Origin: Natronomonas sp.
GTDB lineage: Archaea; Halobacteriota; Halobacteria; Halobacteriales; Haloarculaceae
Length of the DNA stretch: 64,000 nucleotides
Direction: 5' to 3'
Assembly: GCF_028274965.1 (NCBI RefSeq)
Contig: NZ_JAQCNO010000048.1
Location: forward strand, 1 to 64,000
Shown here: in pieces, positions 1 through 7,896 of the stretch
Layout: each line of letters begins with the position of its first letter
Numbering within the stretch: position 1 is the first letter of the stretch
Position numbers and translations under genes: made by a program
The notes under the pieces: model-generated
What the model was told of the DNA's origin: nothing
What the model saw: only the letters and a program-made list of their open reading frames with translations
The model's database searches: none

Positions 1-459
1 CTACCGTACGCATCGGTCTTCACACGGGGGGTCTCGGGGTACGTGTGGCATCTCCCCGTGACCTCTGAGCCTGCCAAAGCACTCGGGGTCGACATCTGGG
101 GATACCCGAAGGAGGTCGCCGACATCACCCACGATGACGACGGTTCAACCCGGCACACGTCCGTCCACATCGACGATCAGCATCTCATCGACGTGACGGT
201 GGAGCGTCCGCCGATGCTCAGCCAGAGCGACTCGAGCGTGGGCTACACTACCAAAGACGGGAGTGTTCTCCGCGAGGAGTTGCAACTCGACGGCGACATC
301 GGCATCTGGCCGTACAGTAGCGGCATCTCGTATACCCTGGGCGATCATCCGCGCGCACAGCGTCTCAAAAACTTGGACCTGAGTGAGCGTGCTCTGATGC
401 GGTTCGCGGCCGACGCCGAGTTCGTCATTCACGAGGGGCAACGGATCGGCCCGGTATGA
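1..459 (+). CDS. Acetoacetate decarboxylase-like protein, 5' end missing
   Basis: The reading frame is open from base 1, so the gene starts upstream of the window; the GTG at 43 is internal. The visible part has an LPVTSEPAKALG stretch and then DIWGYPKEVADI, which resembles the GYPK region carrying the Schiff-base lysine in the acetoacetate decarboxylase (ADC) superfamily. It ends with the GDHPRAQ...FVIHEG segment I associate with haloarchaeal ADC-like proteins. Members of this family decarboxylate acetoacetate or act on related ketoacids, but many archaeal members are uncharacterised, so the substrate is not predicted. The family assignment rests on motif recognition alone. Confidence 0.6.
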   Translation, partial: LPYASVFTRGVSGYVWHLPVTSEPAKALGVDIWGYPKEVADITHDDDGSTRHTSVHIDDQHLIDVTVERPPMLSQSDSSVGYTTKDGSVLREELQLDGDIGIWPYSSGISYTLGDHPRAQRLKNLDLSERALMRFAADAEFVIHEGQRIGPV

Positions 460-763
460 GACACGGGGTCCAGCGATTGGTTCATATCCGCGATAGCCAA
501 CCGTTCACCGCTACTGTTCGGTGTGACTGATACACGCTCTGTAGTTCGTGTAGCAGTTAGTGACAATACCTTAGCCCGGTGGTCGAGCGAGATCGGTACA
601 GGCCAACGAGACAGGAGGTGTTGATTTACGTCCGCGCGACCGAAGGGAGCGTCCGGCCTTTTTCACCGATGTTTTTCAACGAGCGGTTCGCCGCAGGCGA
701 CCCCGACGCAGGAAAAGATCGGGACCCACAAGCGTTTAATCGACAGCGGCGGTACTGAGTGGT
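460..763. other. Intergenic region without a convincing gene
   Basis: About 300 bases, visibly richer in A and T than the flanks. The last part holds the promoter of the TRAM-domain gene. A 45-codon frame opening with TTG at 621 after AGGAGGTG was considered and not called, because it runs through that promoter. I see no repeat or RNA gene here. Confidence 0.5.
734..740 (+). promoter_or_regulatory. TATA-like box of the TRAM-domain gene
   Basis: GTTTAAT is centred 27 bases before the ATG at 764, the spacing expected when an archaeal transcript begins at or next to the start codon (leaderless mRNA). Confidence 0.55.
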
Positions 764-1225
764 ATGCCCGATTGCCCACTCGCGGACGATTGCCCCAGTT
801 TCTCAGAACGCATCGAAGGCATGGGCTGTCAACACTACGGCGACCGCGGCGGCGCCGAGTGGTGTTCGCACTACAACCAGCCGATCAACGACCTCAAACA
901 GCAGCCGGTCAAGCTCGGCGAGGAGGTCGTCGTCGACGTCGAGGACATCCACGAGTCGGGCGCCGGCGTCGGTCGGACCGAGGACGGGTTCATCGTGATG
1001 GTCGACGGCGTGCTGCCGGAGGCGCGCGCGCGAGTCAAGATCACGGAGGTGCGGTCGAACCACGCCCGCGCCGACGAACTCGAACGCCTCCCGATGGAGG
1101 ACGACGAGCAGGACGGCGACGCGGCCGAGGCGGACGACACAGACGAGACGGACGAACGGGGCGATCGCGAGCGGGCACTCGACCGCGAACGGCTCGGAAG
1201 CCGCGAGAACTTCTGGGGCAACTGA
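764..1225 (+). CDS. TRAM domain protein with N-terminal cysteine cluster
   Basis: 153 residues. The N-terminus carries four cysteines (C4, C10, C22, C34) that could bind zinc. Residues about 50-105 form a TRAM domain, a small beta-barrel RNA-binding fold (GEEVVVDVEDIHESGAGVGR, then GFIVMVDGVLPEARARVKITEV). The C-terminus is a very acidic tail ending in a basic segment. TRAM proteins bind tRNA, rRNA or other structured RNA; stand-alone archaeal TRAM proteins have been proposed as RNA chaperones. The exact role of this cysteine-TRAM fusion is unknown. It is followed 56 bases later by a Tfx-type regulator on the same strand. Translation from ATG 764 fits the upstream TATA box. Confidence 0.85.
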   Translation: MPDCPLADDCPSFSERIEGMGCQHYGDRGGAEWCSHYNQPINDLKQQPVKLGEEVVVDVEDIHESGAGVGRTEDGFIVMVDGVLPEARARVKITEVRSNHARADELERLPMEDDEQDGDAAEADDTDETDERGDRERALDRERLGSRENFWGN

Positions 1226-1281
1226 TCGCGGGGCAGAGACGTGTACGACAGCCAACCGCGGACGGCGGGCGGGCGAGGGCG

Positions 1282-1737
1282 ATGACGGTTCCGGACGCCG
1301 ACGAGTTGCTCGAACGGGCGGGGTTCGACGCACAGACGAACGTGCTGACCCGCCGGCAGGCGGAGGTGCTCGTGCTCCGCGAGGCGGGCGTATCCCAGGC
1401 GGACATCGCCGAGGAACTCGGGACCTCCCGCGCCAACGTCTCGAGCGTCGAAGCGAGCGCGCGCGAAAACGTCGCCAAGGCCGAGGAGACCGTGGCCTTC
1501 GCCGACGTCCTCAACGCGCCGGTGCAGTTGACCGTCGAGGCCGGCACGGACCTCTACGACGTGCCGAACCTGGTGTACTCGGCCTGCGACAGCGCCGACG
1601 TGAAGGTCAACCGCACCGCGCCCGACCTGATGAAGCTCATCGGCGACGCCGCGGGCGACGCCGTCCACGGCCGCGCCGTCCAGCGGGAGATCACCGTCAC
1701 CGTGACCGGCGACGGCGAGGTCAGGGTCCGGACCTAA
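1282..1737 (+). CDS. Tfx-family DNA-binding transcriptional regulator
   Basis: 151 residues from ATG 1282. Residues about 20-65 form a helix-turn-helix (LTRRQAEVLVLREAGVSQAD, then IAEELGTSRANVSSVEASAR) typical of the Tfx family, first described for a regulator of the fmd operon in Methanothermobacter. The C-terminal half (about 70-151) is the conserved Tfx C-terminal domain, with VQLTVEAGTDLYDVPNLVY. Its target is unknown. It follows the TRAM gene on the same strand and may be co-transcribed. A longer reading frame extends upstream, but its composition is that of a shadow of the TRAM gene. Confidence 0.85.
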   Translation: MTVPDADELLERAGFDAQTNVLTRRQAEVLVLREAGVSQADIAEELGTSRANVSSVEASARENVAKAEETVAFADVLNAPVQLTVEAGTDLYDVPNLVYSACDSADVKVNRTAPDLMKLIGDAAGDAVHGRAVQREITVTVTGDGEVRVRT

Positions 1738-1770
1738 GCGGGGCGGGAAACCGGGAGGCCGGCAGGGGTG

Positions 1771-1778
1771 TTTATTTT
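1771..1778 (+). promoter_or_regulatory. TATA-like box of the SDR gene
   Basis: TTTATTTT is centred 27 bases before ATG 1801. This supports ATG 1801 over the in-frame GTG at 1768 and predicts a leaderless transcript. Confidence 0.6.
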
Positions 1779-1800
1779 CTCGGGCGCCGTGTCGGCTCGT

Positions 1801-2586
1801 ATGGATCTCGGGATCGAGGGCAACGCGGCGCTCGTCACAGCCGGGACGGCCGGACTCGGGCTCGCAAGCGCGGCGGCGCTCGCCGAGGCGGGCGTCGACG
1901 TCGCCGTCTGTGGCCGCGACGAGACGCGACTCGAGGAGGCGACGGAGCGACTGGAAGGGATCGGCGGCGGCGACGCCCTCGGCGTCCGCGCCGACATCAC
2001 CGAGCCGCGCGAAATCGAGCGCTTCGTCGAGCGCGCCGTTTCGGCGTTCGGACGGCTGGATCACGTCGTGACGAGCGCCGGCGGGCCGCCGCCGGGGTCG
2101 TTCCTCGAAACGGACGACGAGGACTGGTACGCAGCGTACGACCTGCTCGTGATGAGCGTTGTCCGGACCGTCCGGGCGGCCCACCCGACGCTCGCGGAGG
2201 GCGGCGGGACCATCGTCACGATCACGTCGCGGTCGGTCCGGGAGGTGCTCGACGATCTCGTCCTCTCGAACGCCGTCCGACGGGCGGTCACGGGGCTGAC
2301 GAAGACGCTTTCGCGGGAGCTGTCCCCGGAGATCCGGGCGAACAGCGTCCTCCCGGGCGCCCACGAGACCGACCGGATCGAGGAGCTGATCGTCGACGGC
2401 GTCGAGCGCGGCGAGCACCCCGACTACGAGACGGCCCTCGAGGAGTGGGCCGCCGACGTGCCGGCCGGCCGGGTCGGCGATCCGAGCGAACTCGGCGCGG
2501 CGGTCGCGTGGCTCTCGAGCGAGCGGGCGTCCTACGTCAACGGCGTCGCGCTCGCCGTCGACGGCGGGTCGATGCGGAGTCTGTGA
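1801..2586 (+). CDS. Short-chain dehydrogenase/reductase with altered YxxxK site
   Basis: 261 residues. The Rossmann nucleotide site is TAGTAGLG (13-20), followed by NAG-like TSAGG at 91-95 and the C-terminal ASYVNGVALAVDGG common to classical SDRs, so the fold assignment is firm. The catalytic Tyr-x-x-x-Lys is not present: by alignment to the following GLTKTL helix its positions are S156 and R160 (SNAVRRAV). This pattern recurs in a divergent SDR branch related to 3-oxoacyl-ACP reductases, so it may be an inherited variant rather than a broken enzyme. Whether it reduces a substrate is open. It stands alone between two other single genes. Confidence 0.85.
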   Translation: MDLGIEGNAALVTAGTAGLGLASAAALAEAGVDVAVCGRDETRLEEATERLEGIGGGDALGVRADITEPREIERFVERAVSAFGRLDHVVTSAGGPPPGSFLETDDEDWYAAYDLLVMSVVRTVRAAHPTLAEGGGTIVTITSRSVREVLDDLVLSNAVRRAVTGLTKTLSRELSPEIRANSVLPGAHETDRIEELIVDGVERGEHPDYETALEEWAADVPAGRVGDPSELGAAVAWLSSERASYVNGVALAVDGGSMRSL

Positions 2587-2671
2587 GGGACCGACCCCCA
2601 TCGGCGGCCCGAACGTCTCGGGCCGGTATCGCCGGGGGGCGGGCACATCGGATCCCGAAACCGATCCTGAG

Positions 2672-2680
2672 TTTAAGTTA
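2672..2680 (+). promoter_or_regulatory. TATA-like box of the DICT gene
   Basis: TTTAAGTTA is centred 28 bases before ATG 2704, in leaderless-type position. Confidence 0.55.
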
Positions 2681-2703
2681 TCCAGGCCGTAACCTGCGTC
2701 CGG

Positions 2704-3483
2704 ATGGTCACCGCCTTCGAGTCGGTTCTATCCGCCGAGACGGCCCCGGAGCGGACGCTCGCCGTCGTCGACGGGACGCAGCCGGAGCCCGTACTGGACC
2801 TTTTTCAGGAGGCCTTCGGCAGCGTCGGCGCCGACCTCGAGTTCGCGCGGACGGAGCCCGCCTCGGACGCCGAGACGGCGGTCGCCCTCATCGAGGACGG
2901 CGAGGTGGTCACGACGTCGCCGATGGAGGCGGTCCGGAACGCGGTGCTTTTGGTCAACTCCGATCTCTACACGAGCGGCCTGAGCGGGATCGACAAGTTC
3001 GACGCCCCCGACGTGCTCACCGAACTCGACGATCAGGTGTACACGCTCCGCGGGTTCCCCGAATCGACCAAGGAGAAGCTCCTCTTGATCGTGATGTCGC
3101 GGTACATCGAAGCGCGGGCGCTCGAGGCCGGAGCGGGGCGGCTCGACGCCGCCTTCCAGGAGCTCTCCCGGGTGACCGACGAGTACGGGACCGAACGCGT
3201 CTACCAGCGGCTTGCGGACTCCGGCGTCGAGGTTCACGCCTACGGTCTCCCGGACGAGGACGCCCCCGGACCGGCGAGCATCGACGGGCTCCGGGTGCAT
3301 CCGGGGCGCGACGAGCACTACCGGCGGTCGTGGTTCGTCGTGTTCTCCCCGTCCACGCCGGAGGCGGACCCGGCGGCGCTGCTCGCGGTCGAGACGGATC
3401 CGAGCGTCTGGCGCTCGATGTGGACGTACGACCCCGATACGGTCCGGCGGATACGCCGGCGGATCGACCGCCGGTTCCGGTAG
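2704..3483 (+). CDS. DICT sensory-domain protein
   Basis: 259 residues. The middle of the protein (VLLVNSDLYTSG at about 80-91, then RGFPESTKEKLLLIVMSRYI) and the tail (GTERVYQRLADSGVEVHAYG) match the DICT domain, which is abundant in haloarchaea. DICT is a presumed sensory domain found with diguanylate cyclases and two-component proteins. No output domain such as a kinase, helix-turn-helix or receiver is visible, so it may signal through a partner. No membrane segment is seen, so it should be cytoplasmic. Confidence 0.8.
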   Translation: MVTAFESVLSAETAPERTLAVVDGTQPEPVLDLFQEAFGSVGADLEFARTEPASDAETAVALIEDGEVVTTSPMEAVRNAVLLVNSDLYTSGLSGIDKFDAPDVLTELDDQVYTLRGFPESTKEKLLLIVMSRYIEARALEAGAGRLDAAFQELSRVTDEYGTERVYQRLADSGVEVHAYGLPDEDAPGPASIDGLRVHPGRDEHYRRSWFVVFSPSTPEADPAALLAVETDPSVWRSMWTYDPDTVRRIRRRIDRRFR

Positions 3484-3504
3484 TGAGCCGCCTATCGGTC
3501 CGTC

Positions 3505-3789
3505 TCACCAGGTCTCAATCCGCCCGTCGCGGACGTCCTCGACGCAGCCCCGACAGTCCGGGTGCTCGGCGTCGTAACAGGCCGGACGGCCCTCGGGGTC
3601 GACGGAGACGGCGCGCTTTTCGGCGTGGCGGCGACAGACGATCCGGGCGCGCCCGTCGTCGTCGGTCGGGAGGTCGGCCGTCGTCGCCGCTTTCGCGTCC
3701 GCGTAGGCGCGTTTCGCCTCCTCGAACTGCTGGCCGGCCGCGTTGAGTTTCGTCCGGAGGAGTCGCTCGAGGCGGCGACGGTTGCTCAC
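3505..3789 (-). CDS. Small Cys-rich haloarchaeal protein of unknown function
   Basis: 94 residues from a GTG at 3789 (V-S-N-R-R-R). The nine residues that could be added upstream look non-coding, so the GTG is preferred. The N-terminus is basic and likely helical (RRRLERLLRTKLNAAGQQFE). The C-terminal half has C52-x2-H55, C71 and C79-x2-C82, spacing that could bind one zinc ion. No family recognised. It lies convergent to the DICT gene. Confidence 0.6.
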   Translation of the reverse strand: MSNRRRLERLLRTKLNAAGQQFEEAKRAYADAKAATTADLPTDDDGRARIVCRRHAEKRAVSVDPEGRPACYDAEHPDCRGCVEDVRDGRIETW

Positions 3790-3912
3790 GGACCACAATA
3801 GGGGCTGGGGAAACAAAGAACCGTCGGCGCCCGGCGGGGCTCATCGGAGCGGGTTCGCCGGTCGCGGTCCGGGTTCGGTTTCAGTTTCACTTTCACTCCG
3901 GGTCACCGACGG

Positions 3913-3920
3913 TTTTTATA
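3913..3920 (+). promoter_or_regulatory. TATA-like box of the rpa3-rpap3 operon
   Basis: TTTTTATA precedes ATG 3979 by about 62 bases, so the mRNA should have a leader of roughly 35 nt, unlike the mostly leaderless genes around it. Confidence 0.55.
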
Positions 3921-3978
3921 CCGACACGAACCAATTATCGTACGTCTCCCACTGAAAACACGCGGAGACGGAACCGCC

Positions 3979-4908
3979 ATGACAGACCTGCGACAGCACG
4001 CGACAGAGATACGCGAACAGTTCTCCGACACCCTCGACGTCGGTGTCGACGAAATCGAATCACGCCTCGAGACGCTCGTCTCCGAGTACCGGGTCCCGAT
4101 CGAGGAGGCCCGGCGCAGCGTCGTCTCGACGTACCTCGACGAGGCCGACATCGAGCGCGACGAGCTCGGCGGCGGAACGAGCGAGTCGGCGACCGTCACC
4201 GACATCGACGCCGCCGAACGGTGGATCGACCTCACCGCCAAGGTCGTCGACCTCTGGGAGCCCGGTGCCGACTCGATCGCACAGGTCGGGCTGCTCGGCG
4301 ACGAGACCGGAACGGTGAAGTTCACCAAGTGGGCCAAAAGCGACCTCGACGAGCTCGCTGAGGGCTCGGTCTACCGGCTCGGGAACGTCGTCACCGACGA
4401 GTACCAGGGCCGGTTTTCGGTGAAGCTCAACTCCTCGACGACGATCGAGGAACTCGACGCCGACATCGAGGTCGGCGACGACGCGACGGAGGTCGAGGGC
4501 GCGTTGGTCGACATCCAGTCCGGCTCCGGGCTGATAAAGCGGTGTCCCGAGGAGGACTGCACCCGCGTGCTCCAGAACGGCCGGTGTTCGGAGCACGGCG
4601 ACGTTGACGGCGAGTTCGACCTCCGGATCAAGGGCGTCCTCGACGACGGCACCGAGATCCACGAGGTCATCTTCAACCAGGAGTCGACGGAGGAGCTGAC
4701 CGGGATCACCCTCGAGGAGGCCCAACAGATGGCGATGGACGCCCTCGACACCGAGGTCGTCGTCGAGGAGATGCGCGGCGACGTGCTCGGTCGGTACTAC
4801 CGCGTCGCCGGGCCGACGCTCGGCCGGTACGTGCTCGCAAACGACATCGAACGGCTCGGTGCGCCGACCGACGCCGAGAGCGTGCTGATCAAAGCGAGGT
4901 CGATCTGA
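3979..4908 (+). CDS. rpa3: Replication protein A (single-stranded DNA-binding protein), RPA3 type
   Basis: 309 residues. RPA coats single-stranded DNA in replication and repair. A helical N-terminus (1-65) leads into an OB fold at about 80-160 (WIDLTAKVVDLWEP...GTVKFTKWAKSDL...YRLGNVVTDEYQGRFSVKL). A zinc site C189-x4-C194-x8-C203-x2-H206 lies in a second OB-like region. The length of about 310 and the immediately following partner gene match the rpa3-rpap3 operon of Haloferax volcanii rather than the longer rpa1. The next gene's ATG directly abuts this stop codon, so translation is probably coupled. Confidence 0.92.
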   Translation: MTDLRQHATEIREQFSDTLDVGVDEIESRLETLVSEYRVPIEEARRSVVSTYLDEADIERDELGGGTSESATVTDIDAAERWIDLTAKVVDLWEPGADSIAQVGLLGDETGTVKFTKWAKSDLDELAEGSVYRLGNVVTDEYQGRFSVKLNSSTTIEELDADIEVGDDATEVEGALVDIQSGSGLIKRCPEEDCTRVLQNGRCSEHGDVDGEFDLRIKGVLDDGTEIHEVIFNQESTEELTGITLEEAQQMAMDALDTEVVVEEMRGDVLGRYYRVAGPTLGRYVLANDIERLGAPTDAESVLIKARSI

Positions 4909-5499
4909 ATGAGCGGCTCCGTCCCTAGCCGCGAGGTCGCCAGACGCGCCTTCGCGGCCGAGTTCAACGACGCGACGTACACGTTCAAGGAGTCCGACGA
5001 CGAGCGCGCGCCGGTGTACTCGCTGTTGCCGAGTGGCCAGCGGGCCAACCGCGTCTTCGTCGTCGCCACGCTGACTGAGACCGAGGACGTCGGCGAGGAC
5101 TCGGAGTACTGGCGCGGCCGCATCGTCGATCCGACGGGGACCTTCTTCGCGTACGCCGGGCAGTACCAGCCGGAGGCGACCGCCGTCCTCCGGGAGGTCG
5201 AGACGCCCGCCTACGTCGCCGTCGTCGGGAAGCCGCGCTCGTACGAGACCGACGAGGGCGAGACGAACGTCTCGTTGCGCCCCGAGTCGATCACCGTGGT
5301 GGACGACGCCACCCGGAACCGCTGGGTCGTCGAGACGGCCGACCGGACGCTCGGTCGGATCGAGGGCTTCGACGGCGCCGACGAGTACGCCGCGATGGCA
5401 CAGACGCAGTACGACCCGGACCTGTCGGTGTACCGCGATCAGGTCATCGCCGCCCTCGAGGACGTAGAGGACGACGCCGAGGTGACCGCCGAGGCCTGA
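4909..5499 (+). CDS. rpap3: RPA-associated protein (RPAP3)
   Basis: 196 residues. It begins PSREVARRAFAAEFNDATYT and contains an OB-like segment (NRVFVVATLTETEDVGED...YWRGRIVDPTGTFFAYAGQY), as in the COG3390 family encoded beside haloarchaeal rpa1 and rpa3. RPAP proteins bind their cognate RPA and are required for DNA repair in Haloferax volcanii. It is in one operon with rpa3 and has no bases between the two genes. Confidence 0.9.
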   Translation: MSGSVPSREVARRAFAAEFNDATYTFKESDDERAPVYSLLPSGQRANRVFVVATLTETEDVGEDSEYWRGRIVDPTGTFFAYAGQYQPEATAVLREVETPAYVAVVGKPRSYETDEGETNVSLRPESITVVDDATRNRWVVETADRTLGRIEGFDGADEYAAMAQTQYDPDLSVYRDQVIAALEDVEDDAEVTAEA

Positions 5500-5543
5500 G
5501 CGGGCGGCCACTCGGTCGTGGGGTCGCCCGCGGGGCGCGGCGG

Positions 5544-6551
5544 CTATGACAGCCCCAACGCGCCGAGGGCGCCGAACATCAGATCGCCGACGCTCACCGC
5601 GAGCACGAGTCCGACGAACATCGGGACGACGAACGGAATGCCCGGCGTGATCCAGACGCGCTCGCGGTCCGGGTCGGCGACGATTCCGAGGCCGTCGCGG
5701 AGTTCCGCGGGCGCCGTTCCGTAGGCGTCGTGCTCGGAGAGAAACGCCTCGGCGCCCCACGGATCGTCGTCTGTGGGCTCGGCGTCGCCGGGCGCCGTGG
5801 CGTCGTCGTCCCGGATCGCGCCGTCGCCGGGGTCGTTCGGTGCCGCCGGCAAAGACCCCCGGAAGCGGTCGGGATCCGAGCGCAGCGCCGCGAGCGAGCG
5901 TCCGCGCCAGCGGAGGTACATCCGCAGGGCGTCGATGTCGAGGCCCCGCCGCGTGAAGCCGTCGGCGTCTTCCAGCAGCCGCCCGTACTCCCCGGGGAGG
6001 TCGGTCAGCGCGACCGGACGGCCGACAAACATCGCGGGCGTGATCTCGCCGTTCGGGAGGTTCCGGACCCCGAGCGCGAGCGGGTACAACAGCCCGACGA
6101 CGACGGTGTTCGACAGGATGCTGAACGAGAACACGCCGAGCGGGGCGCTGTGGATCGGGTAGGCGCCGCCGAGGACGTAGTAGACCGGGTACGTCGGGAA
6201 CACGACGGCGAGCGTGATGATCGCCTTGGCGTCCGCGCCGCCGAAGCCGCCGATCCGCCAGAAGACGTACCCGAGCGGGGCGACGAGACCGATCGAGACG
6301 ACCGTCTGTACGGCGAACAGCCGGCGCTGAAACGCCGCCCCGTCGAGCACGGCGAGGAGGTCCCACGCCAGCGCGACCGCGCCGACGACGAGAAGCGGGG
6401 CCCAGGTCCGGTTCGGTATCCGGCGCGTCTCGAGGTCCCGGTAGGCCGCCCAGGCGAAGACCCCGACGGCCGACAGACGCAGCAGATCGGGCCCGCTTGC
6501 GAATCCGAACAGGAGCGACGACACGCCGGGTACTGCGTACAGCGGCGACAT
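5544..6551 (-). CDS. pibD: Archaeal type IV prepilin/prearchaellin peptidase
   Basis: 335 residues, a membrane aspartyl protease that removes class III signal peptides from pilins and archaellins at the cytoplasmic face. The two catalytic aspartates of the A24 family are visible: D39 in YRDLETRRIPNR after the first membrane helix, and D107 in GGFGGADAKA, the GxGxxD-type site. Further hydrophobic helices follow at about 110-130, 150-170 and at the C-terminus. A long acidic loop between the last helices is a haloarchaeal feature. No pilin gene is nearby. ATG 6551 was chosen because the first helix and catalytic site follow at the usual distance. Confidence 0.88.
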   Translation of the reverse strand: MSPLYAVPGVSSLLFGFASGPDLLRLSAVGVFAWAAYRDLETRRIPNRTWAPLLVVGAVALAWDLLAVLDGAAFQRRLFAVQTVVSIGLVAPLGYVFWRIGGFGGADAKAIITLAVVFPTYPVYYVLGGAYPIHSAPLGVFSFSILSNTVVVGLLYPLALGVRNLPNGEITPAMFVGRPVALTDLPGEYGRLLEDADGFTRRGLDIDALRMYLRWRGRSLAALRSDPDRFRGSLPAAPNDPGDGAIRDDDATAPGDAEPTDDDPWGAEAFLSEHDAYGTAPAELRDGLGIVADPDRERVWITPGIPFVVPMFVGLVLAVSVGDLMFGALGALGLS

Positions 6552-6584
6552 AAACGCCCGGCATCGCTCACCGCCCGACCCCGG

Positions 6585-7163
6585 TCACGAGACCTCGATC
6601 GGCATCGCCGGCGACGACCAGCGGAGCTCCTCGCCGGCGCGGAGTTCGAAGACGAGTCGGGCCTCCCCCGCGCTCGCGCCCTCGATGCTGACGACGGCGC
6701 CCTCGACGCTCGTTTCGATGAGCCTCGAGGGCGTGTCCGCCGTCGTCCGGACCGTCTGTCGGAACGTCTCGTCGGGGCCCAGCGGCACCGCGTTGGCCCC
6801 GGCGACCAGAAACCGCGTCCGCCCCGACCGCGTCCCGCCGGCGTCGATCTTCAGGGGCGACTGGTGCCAGTGGGACTTTTCCGTGCCGTGCCAGTGGACG
6901 TACGCCAGGCGGGCGTCGTCGGCGAAGCCCGTCCGCTCCTCGAAGTCCGTATCGACGAACTCGATCGGGAACGCGGAGCTCAGATACCGGTTGTCGTCGA
7001 TCGCCAGGTCCGGGTCGGGGGGCTCAGAGTCCCCGTCGGTTCCGTTCTCGGGCGCGTTCGCCTCGCCGGACCCGAAACAGCCGGCCACCGACGCGGCGAG
7101 ACCGAGGGCACCGGTAGCGCCGATCTTCAACAGCCGCCGTCGCGTCCGGCCGTCGGGCGTCAT
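6585..7163 (-). CDS. Tat-exported lipoprotein of unknown function
   Basis: 192 residues from ATG 7163. The N-terminus is a twin-arginine signal (RTRRRLLKIGATGALGLAAS) followed by the lipobox VAGC, so the protein should be exported folded and lipid-anchored outside the membrane, as many haloarchaeal lipoproteins are. A Gly/Asp/Pro-rich linker follows the cysteine. The mature part is beta-rich with no motif I recognise; it includes YVHWHGTEKSHWHQS, whose cluster of histidines and tryptophans could bind a metal. The frame stays open upstream without a plausible second start. Confidence 0.78.
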   Translation of the reverse strand: MTPDGRTRRRLLKIGATGALGLAASVAGCFGSGEANAPENGTDGDSEPPDPDLAIDDNRYLSSAFPIEFVDTDFEERTGFADDARLAYVHWHGTEKSHWHQSPLKIDAGGTRSGRTRFLVAGANAVPLGPDETFRQTVRTTADTPSRLIETSVEGAVVSIEGASAGEARLVFELRAGEELRWSSPAMPIEVS

Positions 7164-7324
7164 ATCTGCGGGATTTACGCTGTCGACGCGTTTCAACGTT
7201 GTGCGGGCGGACACGCGAACGCACGACCGCCGACGCGGCGGCGATCGGGAACGCGGCGTTTCTTTTGTGGATAAAAACGGTCGGTTCCGGCCGGGACGAG
7301 CGATCGGAGCCCGTCGGTCAACGA

Positions 7325-7714
7325 TCAGATGACGCGGTTCTGGAGGTAGTCCAGGTGTTTCGCGTTGTAGACGATCTTCACTTCGTCGGCAGCCGGACTG
7401 CCGATGCAGGTCAGGCGGACCATCCGCTCTTCGACCTCCTCGTCCGAGAGGATCTGCTGCATGTCCATGTCGATTTCGCCCTGCTTGACGATAGCGGCGC
7501 AGTTCGCACACGCCCCGGCCCGACAGGAGAAGGGCCAGTCGTACCCCTGCGCTTCGGCCGCCTCGAGGATGTACTCGCCCTCCGCGACGTCGAGTTCGCC
7601 GTGGTCCTCGGCGTCGAGGCCGGCGTCGGCCGCCTTCTCGAAGAGGTCCTCGTCCTCCATGTCCCAGCCGTGATCGTCCAACACTTCGTAGTTGAGATAT
7701 TCTACTGTTGGCAT
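7325..7714 (-). CDS. [2Fe-2S] ferredoxin, plant type
   Basis: 129 residues from ATG 7714 (a GTG one codon earlier is less likely). The cluster ligands are C64-x4-C69-x2-C72 and C103 ([10 protein letters not shown] and LTCIGSP). The acidic insertion near the N-terminus ([20 protein letters not shown]) is the hallmark of halophilic ferredoxins, as in Halobacterium and Haloarcula. It is the electron carrier for 2-oxoacid:ferredoxin oxidoreductases. It is divergent from hisA. Confidence 0.93.
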   Translation of the reverse strand: MPTVEYLNYEVLDDHGWDMEDEDLFEKAADAGLDAEDHGELDVAEGEYILEAAEAQGYDWPFSCRAGACANCAAIVKQGEIDMDMQQILSDEEVEERMVRLTCIGSPAADEVKIVYNAKHLDYLQNRVI

Positions 7715-7865
7715 CACTACGATGTTGGGCCTCCGGTATGTTGAACCTTGCTGTTAGCACGGGCGGACACACCCGTTCCGAGCGCGTCGGCGCCCGAGAC
7801 GGGCCGAAAGGGCGCCGTTTCGGCCCCGTCGGTGCCCGGTCGAGACGACGCCTCGACGGGTGCGG

Positions 7866-7875
7866 TTTTATTATT
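7866..7875 (+). promoter_or_regulatory. TATA-like box of hisA
   Basis: TTTTATTATT is centred about 27 bases before ATG 7897, consistent with a leaderless mRNA and with that start rather than upstream codons. Confidence 0.6.
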
Positions 7876-7896
7876 CCGCCCCGCCGACGGCGGTAC

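Noticed and set aside
621-758. 45-codon frame starting TTG after AGGAGGTG
   Set aside because: It runs across the promoter of the TRAM gene and its protein lacks the acidic haloarchaeal character; no second support.
871-2646. 591-codon minus-strand open frame opposite the TRAM, Tfx and SDR genes
   Set aside because: It lies antisense to three well-supported genes, its translation is arginine- and proline-rich with no domain, and open antisense frames are common at this GC content.
4060-6564. 834-codon minus-strand frame across rpa3, rpap3 and pibD
   Set aside because: It is antisense to rpa3 and rpap3 and out of frame with pibD; no recognisable domain.
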